DNA of 32,345 nt from Candidatus Hydrogenedentota bacterium (GCA_024278275.1 JAJRTN010000185.1:1-32345), one strand, 5' to 3'. Numbered from the stretch's first letter, positions 5,891 to 15,303 are shown. Numbers and translations are program-made. Notes: generated from the sequence alone by a model not told the origin.

Positions 5891-8800
5891 TCAAGGAGCG
5901 ACGCCCCTTTTCTCCCGCGCCCGGCGCAGATTGGCCAGGGCGTTGAGATAGGCCGTGTTGTGGGGCAGCCACACCTCGTTGGGCTCGAAGTCCGGAATGT
6001 CGAGACCACGCAGGTCAAGGTAGGGGCGGTCGTCTTTCACACCCCGCCAGGTCACGCCGTTCACAACGCTCCCCGGCACGGCACCGCGCGGCACGCCCGC
6101 GAAGGTGTAGCGGTGGTGGTAGGTGGGCAGGAAAGCGCTTCCACACCCCTCCACGAGACTGAGGTCGAAGGGGTTGTTGCCCAATTCCCAGTTGAATTGG
6201 TCGTAAACGAAGGCAAGATACTTCGGGTCCGGCGCATACTGGTAGGCCATGGCCACCGTGTTGGCCCCGTAGAGCAGATCGCGGCTCGTACCGACGTGCC
6301 AGCCGCCCTGCCCCTCGGGCGTGCCGAAGAAATTGGGCCGCGCCGCCGTGCCGCCCATGGGCATGACACCAAAAGGATTCGTGCTTCGCACCAGTATCCC
6401 GTCGGCCCTGGCCACCAGCGCGTCGCGCAACTCCGCCGCGTGATCCTCGCCGAAGAGGCTGTCGTAAAGACGGATCGAATCGGCCACGTCCGGGTCGGGG
6501 CCCGGAAACAGCTCCCTGGCGAGGGCCGCGTATCGCTCTTCGCCCGTCGCCACGAAAAGATCGACCGCCGCCGAAAACGAAAGCGGCCCGCGCCGGTCGT
6601 TTTTCAGCGCCCACTGCATCGCCCGGTCCGCCGCGGCGATCCACGGGGCCTTGTCATCCACGAAACGCGCGATGCGCGCCATGGCCGCCAGGTGGTTGGA
6701 CGAATCCCGGCCCGTGTCCTCCGGCCCGTCCAGGGGGCGTTCATCGCCGGTGCCCGGAATGTTGTCCGTCTCCAGTTCGGGCGGTCCCCAGAAACCGTAG
6801 CCCGAGGTGATGCCGCCGAAGGCCGAACCGTCCGGCGCGATCATCCGGCGCGAATGGTCGCCGCCCCACAGGATTTCGTCGAGAAAATCGCTCCGCCCGT
6901 TTCCGTCCTCGTCCTGCCCATCGAAGGCCGCTTTGGCGATGCTGTAGGCCCGCGCCAGGCCCTGCACATAGGGCGCATTGTGATAGGTGTTGTAATCCCC
7001 CGCGTCGTGCCAGCCGCCCCACAGTTTATACTGTCGTTTCCCGTCGGCGCTGCGTGCGTCGTCAAGATGGCATGCGTCGTGGAAACCGGGAATCGCCATA
7101 CCGCAACGCTGGTAGTAAAAGAAGCGGTACGCCATGCGCGAGGTTTTTCGCCAAAGCAGGTTCTTCCCGACCTCAAAGGGCCACGACAGCGCCGTACGAC
7201 CGTCCAGCGTGATACGCGCACGATACCGGCCGGGCGTGTCAAACGCGGAGAAGTCGCCCCGCCAGTATTCATGGCCCCAATCGTTGCCGTAGGCACCCGT
7301 CATCCGGCCCGCATACACCAGGGGTGCGGCGAACACATTCCTGCCGTCTTCACTAACGATCTCGAAGGTCGCGGTTTCGGCCTTGAAATTGCTCTGCGCG
7401 GTGAAGCGTTTCGGCGCGCCCACGTCGTAGCCCACCTGGTTGATTAACGGCTTGAGCTCGCGCCGTCGCGCGAAGGTGCCCGTCACCCGCGCATCATCCC
7501 ACCAGGCCGTCTTTTCCCCACCCGCCACGCAGAGCAGCCGCAGCCAACGCGCGCCCCGCAGCGGCCGCGCGCCCTGGAGAACATGGTTTGCCCAGCCGTC
7601 GGGGTCCGGGGCCACGGCTTGGAGCACATCCTCCCGAAGCACGCCCGTCAGCCCCTCCCAGCGCAGGAGGGCCGTGCCGGTTCCTGGACCGCGGAAGGCG
7701 ATGGCGGCCTCCACGAAGCGCAGTTCGGGCGTCACCTCCATGGGCGTCGTGGCCAGGGCGAAACCGTCCGTCGCCCCCGACACCCGCAACGAGGACACGC
7801 CGCTCCGTTTCACTTCACTATCCAGCACCCACTCGCCGGTCCCCGTCCCGGTGGGCGCCCAGCCACGGGGCTGCTGTCGGCGCGCGCCCTGGAAAGGCTT
7901 ATGCTCTGCTCCGCCCGGAGCCACCTTGCCGTTTTCAAAGCCGCCGTGGGCAAAGAGCGGCAGACGTTCGACAATCGTGTCGTTCGCCGTGACGGCCCCG
8001 AAGGACGCACCCGATTGCGCCGCGTCATGACGCCGGCTCGGCCAGGGCATCCGGGCGGGATCATACCGGCCGCCAAGGGTCAGGCAACGAAGGATCTTAT
8101 CACTGCCGCCAAAGAGGATGTCGGTCTTGCCGTCCCCATCCACGTCGGTGATGGTGGCCGCGTACATCAACCGCAAATCGACCTTGAAACGCCACTCCAG
8201 CAGCCCGGCCGCGTCCAGGCAGTACAGGTAATGATCACCCCCCGCCACCAGCACCTCGATCGCGCCATCGCCGTCCACGTCTCCCAGCGACGGGGCCGCG
8301 TGGGTGCGCTTGCCGATGGGAAACACCCACCGCGTCTCGCCGTCGCTCGTCAGGCAATACACATACCCGAGGGCATCGGCCACCACGATTTCCGCCACGC
8401 CGTCCTGGTCCAGGTCGCCCACGGAAAGGCACGAAGCGGGGTACACGTCCGCCCCGCCCACGGTGGCTGCGCGCCAGACCCGCGCCCCCGTCCGCGCGTC
8501 AAAGCGGTGGACCGCGTTGTCGGCGGCGGACTGGCAATACAACTCGGGCGCGCCGTCCCCGTCGGCGTCCGCGATGACCACCGACGTCTTGAAGCTGTCG
8601 CCGCTCTGGAAGCGCCAGCGGAGGGTGCCGTCGCCATTGACGCACAAGGGGCCGGACATGGACGCCGCGAAAAGCTCCGGACGCCCATCCCCATCCACGT
8701 CCGCGGCCGCCATGGGGGCCACGATGTGCAAACCGCCCGCCGCCTCGGACGCGTCATAACGCCAAAGCAACGCACCTTGAGCATCCAGGGCGACAATACC

Positions 8801-9265
8801 CTCGTGCTCCGTGCCCGCCACGACTTCGTCGGCGCCGTCACCGTTCAGGTCGCACCACAGCACGCCCCCCCACTCGATACCACCGATTTGCTTCCGCCAC
8901 AGCGCCGTGCCGCTTTCCGCGTCCACGCAGGCCAGCCACCCGTCGCCGTTGCCCACCGCCAGCGTGCCCTTACCCGGGCGCGCGGTGAAGCTCAGGGCTG
9001 CCGACGACGTGAGGCGTTTCGACCAGTGGCCGTCATAAACCCACAACAACCGTCCCCGCGCATCGAGACAACGCAGCCGCCGTACCTCGCTGTCGCTCAA
9101 GATGGTTTCCCGTCCCGGCGGCGGCGCCACGTCCGCCACCAGGGGCGGCGCATAGAGATTCCCCTGGGCCTTGTAGGCCCACACGATATCGGGCTCCGCC
9201 CCCGCGACGGCCAGGGCTGCCGTGCCCGCCAGGAAAAACACCCCCATCAGCATCGTTCTGGTCAT
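5891..9265 (-). CDS. Secreted GH9-family glycoside hydrolase with N-terminal FG-GAP/PQQ-like beta-propeller
   Basis: 1124 residues. A signal peptide (about 1-23, ending AVAGA) is followed by a propeller to about residue 430, with repeated DxDxDG calcium-loop units such as DVDGDGRPEL, DADGDGAPEL, DLDQDGVAEI, DVDGDGAIEV and DVDGDGKTDI. A beta-sandwich, probably carbohydrate-binding, spans about 430-615. Next comes the Ig-like domain typical of GH9 (LINQVGYDVGAPKRF, about 620-715), then the GH9 catalytic domain. GGWHDAGDY carries the expected catalytic Asp pair (Asp754 and Asp757), and the C-terminal NEVWLPHNTAYLNALA carries the likely acid Glu1097. GH9 enzymes are mostly endoglucanases, with some glucosaminidases; the substrate here is unknown. 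The ATG has AAGGAG about 10 bases upstream. Most GH9 enzymes carry a cellulose module or dockerin instead of a propeller, so this architecture is unusual. Confidence 0.88.
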   Translation of the reverse strand: MTRTMLMGVFFLAGTAALAVAGAEPDIVWAYKAQGNLYAPPLVADVAPPPGRETILSDSEVRRLRCLDARGRLLWVYDGHWSKRLTSSAALSFTARPGKGTLAVGNGDGWLACVDAESGTALWRKQIGGIEWGGVLWCDLNGDGADEVVAGTEHEGIVALDAQGALLWRYDASEAAGGLHIVAPMAAADVDGDGRPELFAASMSGPLCVNGDGTLRWRFQSGDSFKTSVVIADADGDGAPELYCQSAADNAVHRFDARTGARVWRAATVGGADVYPASCLSVGDLDQDGVAEIVVADALGYVYCLTSDGETRWVFPIGKRTHAAPSLGDVDGDGAIEVLVAGGDHYLYCLDAAGLLEWRFKVDLRLMYAATITDVDGDGKTDILFGGSDKILRCLTLGGRYDPARMPWPSRRHDAAQSGASFGAVTANDTIVERLPLFAHGGFENGKVAPGGAEHKPFQGARRQQPRGWAPTGTGTGEWVLDSEVKRSGVSSLRVSGATDGFALATTPMEVTPELRFVEAAIAFRGPGTGTALLRWEGLTGVLREDVLQAVAPDPDGWANHVLQGARPLRGARWLRLLCVAGGEKTAWWDDARVTGTFARRRELKPLINQVGYDVGAPKRFTAQSNFKAETATFEIVSEDGRNVFAAPLVYAGRMTGAYGNDWGHEYWRGDFSAFDTPGRYRARITLDGRTALSWPFEVGKNLLWRKTSRMAYRFFYYQRCGMAIPGFHDACHLDDARSADGKRQYKLWGGWHDAGDYNTYHNAPYVQGLARAYSIAKAAFDGQDEDGNGRSDFLDEILWGGDHSRRMIAPDGSAFGGITSGYGFWGPPELETDNIPGTGDERPLDGPEDTGRDSSNHLAAMARIARFVDDKAPWIAAADRAMQWALKNDRRGPLSFSAAVDLFVATGEERYAALARELFPGPDPDVADSIRLYDSLFGEDHAAELRDALVARADGILVRSTNPFGVMPMGGTAARPNFFGTPEGQGGWHVGTSRDLLYGANTVAMAYQYAPDPKYLAFVYDQFNWELGNNPFDLSLVEGCGSAFLPTYHHRYTFAGVPRGAVPGSVVNGVTWRGVKDDRPYLDLRGLDIPDFEPNEVWLPHNTAYLNALANLRRAREKRGVAP

Positions 9266-9764
9266 ACCCGTCGCGCTCCTTCCATTCGAACGGAGCTCAG
9301 CATACCGCCGTCCCCACGCACGGTTCCAATGCCGTCATGCCCCATAGATGTTTTCCCGTTTGGGGTCATGGCATGGAAAGAGACACGTTTTCCTTTGTCC
9401 CCCTGATGAGCGAAGACACACCTCCATCATGGCTTTCCTTGTTAATATGATGCGCCCGGCCCCAACGGTCACGCGAAGATTTAGTAAAACCTGGAAGGAC
9501 AGATTACCGGTTTAGTTGGTTTTTCCCGCCTTTTCAAGTGGGCTGTCCGCCATGAGTCGTGGGATGCGAATCGGGGTCCCGGGCTTTCCTCACCATGTGA
9601 TGTGCCTGGGAATCGCCGGGCGGATCTTTTCGAAACGAATGGCGGTCGACGGGCCTATTGCCTGATATCGAACCATATCCACCTGGCGGCCGAACCGCGT
9701 ACCGGGAAAGCGCCGGCCTTGCGCGACGCCCACACGGTCTATGTTCTCCTTGTTCTGAAACCGT
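9266..9764. other. Non-coding stretch upstream of the GH9 gene
   Basis: About 500 bases between the GH9 start and the terminator of the PEP-CTERM gene. I see no convincing coding frame. A loose inverted repeat lies around 9330-9374 (ATGCCGTCATGCCCC and GGGGTCATGGCAT). The GH9 promoter should lie here, but no clear -35/-10 pair stands out. Confidence 0.4.
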
Positions 9765-9805
9765 AAAAAAACGAGACCCGCCGGTCCGGCGGGCCTCGTT
9801 TTTTT
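9765..9805. terminator. Strong bidirectional intrinsic terminator
   Basis: A-run (9765-9771), CGAG, then CCCGCC and GGCGGG around a GGTCC loop, CTCG, then a T-run (9799-9805). The stem has one A/C mismatch. It is flanked by A7 and T7, so it can terminate in both directions. It lies 17 bases past the PEP-CTERM gene stop. Confidence 0.9.
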
Positions 9806-9821
9806 CCTCGAAACGGATAAC

Positions 9822-10721
9822 CTACGCGGTTTGGAAGCGGCGCCGCACCAAGGTCAATCCACCAAGCCCCAGCCCCATGAGCGTCATTGTGGCGGGTTCG
9901 GGAACCACGGGCTGCGGGTTGAAGGGATCGCCTGCGCGCGCCCAAGCGCCGGTTTCGTAACCAACGCCACTGACACCAACACGCAGTTCATACGTCAATT
10001 CGACGGATTCGCCCGCGCCCAGAACACCCAGGCTTACCGTATCACTCACGTCACCAAAGTTATAGGCAATTTCGTTCCCGTCATCGGTACGGGTATAGGC
10101 AAGGGCTGTTCCCGTTTGTGTGAAGGATTCACTACCCTCTCCTCCGACCAGTACCGCCCCCGACCGCCAAAGCTCTCCCCCCGTATTCGTGGAAATGACG
10201 ATCTCATAGAAGGCCGTCATGGCTCCGGGGTCCGTGTCGTAAACCCAGGCATAATCCCATATCCCCAAAGATACACCCGTGATGAGGAACGTAAAATCGT
10301 AGGCTTGGGCCGAACCGGAAGTATTCGCGAAACTGTCCGTCCAAATGACTTCGGCGTCAAAATCCGAAAAACTGCCGACGGCATCAAGGTACCATGCCCG
10401 GGCCGCAAGCCTTCCCGTGTCATCGGCCGACGCGGTGGCCTCGCCCACGATGCTGCCGCCTCCACCGCCCCCGATGGCGCTGGCAGTCGGTAAAAAACCA
10501 CCGCCGTCGGGGTACTGTACGTGGGAATACACGTAACCTGACACATCCGTATCAGGATCCGAAGCGGAATGGTTCGCCGGATTCGCAGGATAATCGTCCG
10601 CGCTATCCCAAACCTCATACTGTGCATTCGAGTCCATGGTCAGTGCGACCGCCGATAATTGGAAAGCAATCAACGCCACCACGAGCATCCCCGCCCATCC
10701 TGTCCGCTCCAAAATCCTCAT
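9822..10721 (-). CDS. PEP-CTERM sorting-domain surface protein
   Basis: 299 residues from the ATG at 10721, chosen because AAGGAGA precedes it and a signal peptide follows (MRILERTGWAGML then VVALIAFQLSAVA). The body is Gly/Ser/Asp-rich and beta-like with Gly repeats (GGGGGS), as in extracellular secreted proteins. The C-terminus has VPEP at 273-276, a hydrophobic stretch TMTLMGLGLGGLTLV and RRR, which is the PEP-CTERM signal recognised by exosortase. No exosortase is in the window, so it must be encoded elsewhere. The function of the body is not recognisable; it may be an exopolysaccharide-matrix protein. A strong terminator follows. Confidence 0.88.
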   Translation of the reverse strand: MRILERTGWAGMLVVALIAFQLSAVALTMDSNAQYEVWDSADDYPANPANHSASDPDTDVSGYVYSHVQYPDGGGFLPTASAIGGGGGGSIVGEATASADDTGRLAARAWYLDAVGSFSDFDAEVIWTDSFANTSGSAQAYDFTFLITGVSLGIWDYAWVYDTDPGAMTAFYEIVISTNTGGELWRSGAVLVGGEGSESFTQTGTALAYTRTDDGNEIAYNFGDVSDTVSLGVLGAGESVELTYELRVGVSGVGYETGAWARAGDPFNPQPVVPEPATMTLMGLGLGGLTLVRRRFQTA

Positions 10722-11087
10722 GACAAACAATCTCCTTTCCGAAATCGTTGCCGCCGCGACGCTTAACAACACGTATCGATTACAGGCTCCCTCTGTCACA
10801 CACAAGGCAAATCAGCTTAATGACAGCATATCACATGCCAATTTATATTACGTGTTGTAAACCATTTTATAATCATGTTTTAAAATATCTTTATCATAAT
10901 TGGCATGTTTGTCATTACTTCGACAAAGAAACATTTTCTTGCCAATCCTGAATAACTTATGCCGTTCGAGGTGTCAACATATGCCGGTACTGGAGTTTAG
11001 ATGGAGGAAACACACAGGGTGCTGAACCAACTGGGAAATGGGGGAACCGACACGGACGTCGATGCAATCGGACATCCCAAGGCCTCT
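10722..11087. promoter_or_regulatory. AT-rich upstream region of the PEP-CTERM gene with an 11-bp inverted repeat
   Basis: About 10800-10980 is much richer in A and T than its surroundings. ACATGCCAATT (10833-10843) and AATTGGCATGT (10898-10908) are perfect inverted copies 54 bases apart, a candidate regulator site. No single -35/-10 pair is convincing. No gene is visible in the rest. Confidence 0.45.
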
Positions 11088-13685
11088 CTATTTCCGCTTC
11101 GCCTCGCCCCTAAACAGGGTCTCCCGCTTCAGGATGCGGGTGGTGTTGGGGTCGAGGCCGAGGTGGGCCATGATGTCGCGGGGCTTGGCAAGACGGTTCT
11201 CGTGCATCCGGGTAACGAAATGTATTTCGACACGGCCCTCGTCATCCACATCGCGCAGGGCGAGTTCGGCGATCATGGGGCGAATGTCGACCTGGATAAT
11301 TTCGCGGTGGCTGCCGCGCTTCTTCTTGCGACTATGCTTGCGGTTGGCCTTGGCTTTGCGGTCGGCCAACACGACGTCTTCCGCAAGCAACACGTCGATA
11401 CGCTCTTGGGCGGTTTCCGCGGACAGGTCCCCGTACAGCGAATAGACGAAGCCTTCCACGAGCCCCATGAGCGCGGGGGCGCGAAGGGACACTTCAATGG
11501 CGTCGAAAACGCGGAAATCGAGGGGCAAGGTGGCGGCGAGACGGTCAAAGAGTTCCACCGGCGGCACCACCTTGGTCAGCACCACGTCCATGTGATCCCC
11601 CACGCTTTCCTCGCCCACGGGCACGGCGGTGGAAAAGGCGACGCGCGGCTGGGCGTGAAAACCCTGGGTGTAGGCGATGGGCGCCTTGGCACGGCGCAGG
11701 GCGCGAATCCACAGGTTCTTGAGCTCGAGATGGCCGAGGAATCGGGCTTCCCCCAGGCGACCGATACGAAACTGGATGCGCTGCGCCGGCGGCGGGTGCT
11801 CCACGGTCTTCTCGGGCACACCGTCCCACGTGGCCTCTTCCTGGCGGCGGCCCCGGCGGCTGCGCTTGAGCATGGCGCCGCAGAGCCTGGGTTCCACGTC
11901 GATCACACCGCAACGATGGCACTTGTCCGCCCGGCAATCCGGAGCATGTTCCAGCGCGCGCGCCCGTTCCCAGTCCTCCTGGAGCCATTGCTTTGGAATC
12001 ATTACGTCAATGTGGTCCCACGGCAGGCGTTCGTGAACATCCCGCTCGCGGAATTGGACCGCCACGTCGAAACCGGTTGCCTCGATGGCCTTCTCCCAGT
12101 GCGCGATATCGACGTGTTCGTCCCACGATTCCAGGCGCGCGCCATCGCGCCAGGCTGCTTCGATGAGGTCGGCCGCACGCCGGTCAGCCCGGCTCAACAG
12201 GCCCTCGATGAAGGAAGTATGGGCATTGTGGCGACCAAACCTGATACCGCGCTCGCGGCGGAATTGATCCGACAGCAGGGCCTGTCTACGCCGGGTTTCC
12301 TCGATATCGATCTGCGGCGCCCATTGGAAGGGCGTGAAGGGCTTGGGCACGAAGGTGGAAACACCGGTCCGCACCATGGCGCCCGGGCGGATCTTACGCC
12401 CCATCTTGAGCGTCCGGATGCACAGGTCGGCAATGGCCAGCACATCCTCGTCGCGTTCCGTGGGCAGGCCGATCATGAAGTAGGTCTTCACGCTGGTCCA
12501 GCCGCGCCGGAAAGCCTCGGTGGCCATGGTGAGCAGCTCTTCATCGGGGATAAACTTGTTGATCACCGCGCGCAGGCGGGGCGTGGCGGCTTCGGGCGCG
12601 AAGGTCAGGCCGCTGCGGCGCACATCCGACACCATGTCCGCCATTTCGACCGCGAAGGAATCGAGCCGAAGCGACGGCAGGGAGACGGACACGTTGTCGG
12701 TCTTGGCGCGTTGGGCCGCCTGTTTGACCAGGGTGCGGGGTCGCGAAAAATCACAGGTGGACAAGGACACGAGGGTAACCGCCTCCAGACCCGTATTATC
12801 GAGTGTCTCCGCCATGAGGCGGTCCACTTCTTCCAGGGAGCGTTCGCGCACGGGGCGCGTCACCATGCCGGCCTGACAGAAGCGGCAACCCTGGGTGCAA
12901 CCGCGAAGCACCTCCAGGCCGACACCGTCGTGGACCAGCTCGGTGAAGGGAACGATATACTTTGTCGGGTATTTTGCGGCGTCCAAATCACGCACGAGGC
13001 GTTTAACGATCTTCGGCGCGTCTTCTTCCGGGAGGATTTGACCATCGGCCATGGTCTCGAAGGGATATAGGGCGGGAACGTAGAAACCGTCGATGGCCGC
13101 GATGGCCTCCAGCTTTTCCCGCCTGGGTGCGTTTTTCAATGGGCGCAACACCCGCACGAGATCCACCACCGCCTCCTCGCCGTCACCGATGAGGAAGGCA
13201 TCCATGAACGGTGCGAGGGGCTCGGGATTAAACACCGCCGGCCCGCCCGCAATGACCAGGGGATCCGTGTCGGCCCGCTGCTCACTGCGCACGGCCAGGC
13301 CCGCGAGATCCAGGGCGTTCAGGATGTTGGTGAAGGTCAGCTCCGACTGGAGGGTAAAACCAATAACATCCGCCTTCGACAAGGGATCCTTCGACTCGTA
13401 CAGGAAGAGCGGCAGGTTCCGTTCCCGAAGCAGGGCCTCCAGGTCGGGCGCTGGACTATACCCGCGCTCCGCCCAGACGCCGTCCATGTCATTCAGGATG
13501 GCGTAGAGGATGTGCAGCCCGAGATTGCCCAATCCCAATTCGTAAAGGTCGGGAAAGAACAGGCAGAAGCGAAAATCCACCTCGTCGGGATTCTTGTGAA
13601 CCGTGTTCAGTTCGTTCCCCAGGTAGCGCGACGACTTCTCGACACGCGGCAGGATTTCCTGTTCTATGATCGAACGCAGATTCAT
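11088..13685 (-). CDS. Radical SAM protein fused to DUF2344 (TIGR03960/TIGR03936 type)
   Basis: 865 residues. The N-terminal 250 residues resemble the cobalamin-binding-like domain that precedes radical SAM in this family (FFPDLYELGLGNLGLHILYA and, later, VIAGGPAVFNPEPLAPF). The radical SAM core follows, with RGCTQGCRFCQAG giving CX3CX2C at Cys263, Cys267 and Cys270. A later Cys-containing stretch (CRADKCHRCGVID) may bind metal. From about residue 620 the DUF2344 domain begins (QRIQFRIGRLGEARFLGHLE, then GFHAQPRVAFSTAVPVGEES) and ends FRGEAKRK. The two parts are separate adjacent genes in many bacteria and fused in others. The reaction is unknown; proximity to RNase G or ribosomal protein genes in other genomes hints at RNA or translation. 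No such neighbour is here. Confidence 0.9.
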   Translation of the reverse strand: MNLRSIIEQEILPRVEKSSRYLGNELNTVHKNPDEVDFRFCLFFPDLYELGLGNLGLHILYAILNDMDGVWAERGYSPAPDLEALLRERNLPLFLYESKDPLSKADVIGFTLQSELTFTNILNALDLAGLAVRSEQRADTDPLVIAGGPAVFNPEPLAPFMDAFLIGDGEEAVVDLVRVLRPLKNAPRREKLEAIAAIDGFYVPALYPFETMADGQILPEEDAPKIVKRLVRDLDAAKYPTKYIVPFTELVHDGVGLEVLRGCTQGCRFCQAGMVTRPVRERSLEEVDRLMAETLDNTGLEAVTLVSLSTCDFSRPRTLVKQAAQRAKTDNVSVSLPSLRLDSFAVEMADMVSDVRRSGLTFAPEAATPRLRAVINKFIPDEELLTMATEAFRRGWTSVKTYFMIGLPTERDEDVLAIADLCIRTLKMGRKIRPGAMVRTGVSTFVPKPFTPFQWAPQIDIEETRRRQALLSDQFRRERGIRFGRHNAHTSFIEGLLSRADRRAADLIEAAWRDGARLESWDEHVDIAHWEKAIEATGFDVAVQFRERDVHERLPWDHIDVMIPKQWLQEDWERARALEHAPDCRADKCHRCGVIDVEPRLCGAMLKRSRRGRRQEEATWDGVPEKTVEHPPPAQRIQFRIGRLGEARFLGHLELKNLWIRALRRAKAPIAYTQGFHAQPRVAFSTAVPVGEESVGDHMDVVLTKVVPPVELFDRLAATLPLDFRVFDAIEVSLRAPALMGLVEGFVYSLYGDLSAETAQERIDVLLAEDVVLADRKAKANRKHSRKKKRGSHREIIQVDIRPMIAELALRDVDDEGRVEIHFVTRMHENRLAKPRDIMAHLGLDPNTTRILKRETLFRGEAKRK

Positions 13686-13944
13686 TTAAAGTGTGCTTTC
13701 GGTGGCCCACATACTCGCGGGCGGCAGGTTTCGCGGATGGGCGGTGCCCGGATCCTGCCGGATCCACAACCCCGGTTCGGGCCGAGTACGGCCCACAGAG
13801 GGCGGCTGTGCCACATTTTTGTGCAAACTCTCAAACGGCTCTTGGCGCATTAATGCCCTTCTTCCAAATGCGGGCTACTTTGCTTTCTTATGTGGCACAG
13901 CCGCCCTCGGCTGTGGAGGCCGCCCCAAAATGCCCCCATGGGTC
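13686..13944. repeat. Dispersed repeat pair in inverted orientation
   Basis: GAGGGCGGCTGTGCCACA (13798-13815) and TGTGGCACAGCCGCCCTC (13891-13908) are perfect inverted copies. The segment 13774-13815 is nearly identical, in reverse complement, to 21339-21380. The arm at 13884-13908 also shares the preceding TTTCTTA with that copy. These are REP-like mobile or amplified palindromic elements, not coding. Confidence 0.8.
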
Positions 13945-15039
13945 TTATTGATCCAGCACGGAGAGAGGAATCTGCCAGACGCGCACCCGCTGACGCCGCC
14001 AGGTGTAGCTGATGACCACGCCGTTCGTGGTTTGGGCGATACAGGGATAGGAGTATTCCTGCTCCTTGTCGGCGTCGTCCTCCAGGTGGGCGATGGTGCG
14101 CCACGTGACGCCGTTGTCGCTGGAAAGGGCCAGGTCCAGCGGTGTTCGGGCGGCCCAGTTCCCTTCGACGGGGTTGTAGACCAGCAGGAGCCGTCCGTCA
14201 TCCAGTTTCTGCACGTCAATGCCACTGTTGTTGTTGGGCAGGGAGGTCTTGTAGAGGGTGCTCCACGTGCGGCCATCGTCCTCGGAATCGGTGCGCCAGA
14301 TGTGGCCGGCCGTGGTTCGAAGCAGGGCATGGACCTTGCCCGGGGCCGATTCCCAGAAGGTAGGCTGGATGGCGCCCTTTCCCTTAAGCAGCTTTCGGTC
14401 GATGGGAAAATCGGGGGTTCGGTTCCACGTTTTGCCCCAGTCTTCCGAGCGGTCGGCATAGGGCTCCCACGTGCCAATCTCCGTGGACGCCGGGGCCAGC
14501 CAGGCGCCGCTCTCAAGAATGATAGGCTGGTTCCGCACGGGACCACGCCCCCCCTTGTCACCGGGCACCAATTCCGTGGGCTTACTCCAGGTAGCACCGT
14601 TATCGCCGCTGCTCATCCACCAGGTCTGCCAGTAACGAATCTGCGGGCCTACCTTGAAGAAGAGGTGAATGGCATCCGTCTCGTCGCGAAAGAGCACGGG
14701 GTTCCAATGGGCGGATTCGTTGATCTTGGCGAGGCGCTCCGGCGCGGCCCACGCGCCGTTGGCACAGGTGGACCCCCATATACCCACATCGGGGTTCTTC
14801 TCCTCGGTGCCCGCGAACCAGGCGGCAATGAGGTTGCCATTGGCCGCCTGGACGACGGTGGAAGCGTGGCATTGCCGGAAAGGCCGGTCGTCCCCGAAGA
14901 CGAAATCCGCCCTTCCCCCGGCCTCCTGAATCCGTTGTTCAAAGCCCTCGGGTGACATAATGGTGGCTTCCTCCTTCCCTTCCGCTTGGCTGACTGCGGT
15001 GAGGCTCAGCAGAATACAGGCGCATAGGCGCAGGTGCAT
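13945..15039 (-). CDS. Secreted sialidase-like (BNR/Asp-box) protein
   Basis: 364 residues with a signal peptide (MHLRLCACILLSLTAVSQA). Four Asp-boxes are seen: SSGDNGATW (143-151), SEDWGKTW (198-205), SEDDGRTW (252-259) and SSDNGVTW (306-313), spaced like blades of the six-bladed sialidase propeller. It corresponds to the COG4692/BNR_2 group, predicted neuraminidase-like proteins. Classical sialidases need an Arg triad; RPFRQCHAS near the N-terminus (51-59) could provide the first, but I cannot assign all three. True substrate may be another acidic or neutral sugar. GAGGA precedes the ATG. It is divergent from the oxidoreductase gene, with 264 bases between. Confidence 0.85.
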   Translation of the reverse strand: MHLRLCACILLSLTAVSQAEGKEEATIMSPEGFEQRIQEAGGRADFVFGDDRPFRQCHASTVVQAANGNLIAAWFAGTEEKNPDVGIWGSTCANGAWAAPERLAKINESAHWNPVLFRDETDAIHLFFKVGPQIRYWQTWWMSSGDNGATWSKPTELVPGDKGGRGPVRNQPIILESGAWLAPASTEIGTWEPYADRSEDWGKTWNRTPDFPIDRKLLKGKGAIQPTFWESAPGKVHALLRTTAGHIWRTDSEDDGRTWSTLYKTSLPNNNSGIDVQKLDDGRLLLVYNPVEGNWAARTPLDLALSSDNGVTWRTIAHLEDDADKEQEYSYPCIAQTTNGVVISYTWRRQRVRVWQIPLSVLDQ

Positions 15040-15303
15040 GATACGATCCTCGACGCTCGGCTCGCTTGATGGTAACTTTGACCCGAATCCATGTTTCCGG
15101 CAAAGCAGACGCGTAAGCTGTCGCAGCCGTTGATGATACCAGATTGGCCCGGGTCATGTCCGTTTTCGATTGAACATGCGTGCCCCATTAACATGGCAAC
15201 ATAACAGCGGACATGGACCATCCGGCTTTACGTATCCTGTTGATCCCCGGCCGGTCCCGACGTATCATCCATTTCGGGTTCGAACCGCGGGAGTACTTAA
15301 ATC
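15040..15303. promoter_or_regulatory. Divergent intergenic region with inverted repeat CATGTCCG/CGGACATG
   Basis: Lies between the sialidase-like and oxidoreductase genes, transcribed away from each other. CATGTCCG (15155-15162) and CGGACATG (15208-15215) are perfect inverted copies, with further CATG repeats between them. This is a possible shared operator; there is no direct evidence. Confidence 0.35.

Noticed and set aside
5882-9406. Long plus-strand frames (521 and 607 codons) opposite the GH9 gene
   Set aside because: They are antisense to a gene with signal peptide, propeller loops and catalytic motifs. High GC content makes long shadow frames likely.
11001-13070. 689-codon plus-strand frame opposite the radical SAM/DUF2344 gene
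   Set aside because: Composition is that of an antisense shadow (His/Gly/Arg-rich, no domains), and the minus strand has a complete recognised gene.
15270-15290. GGGTTCGAACC string resembling a tRNA T-loop
   Set aside because: No acceptor, D or anticodon arms can be folded around it. It lies in the leader of the oxidoreductase gene.
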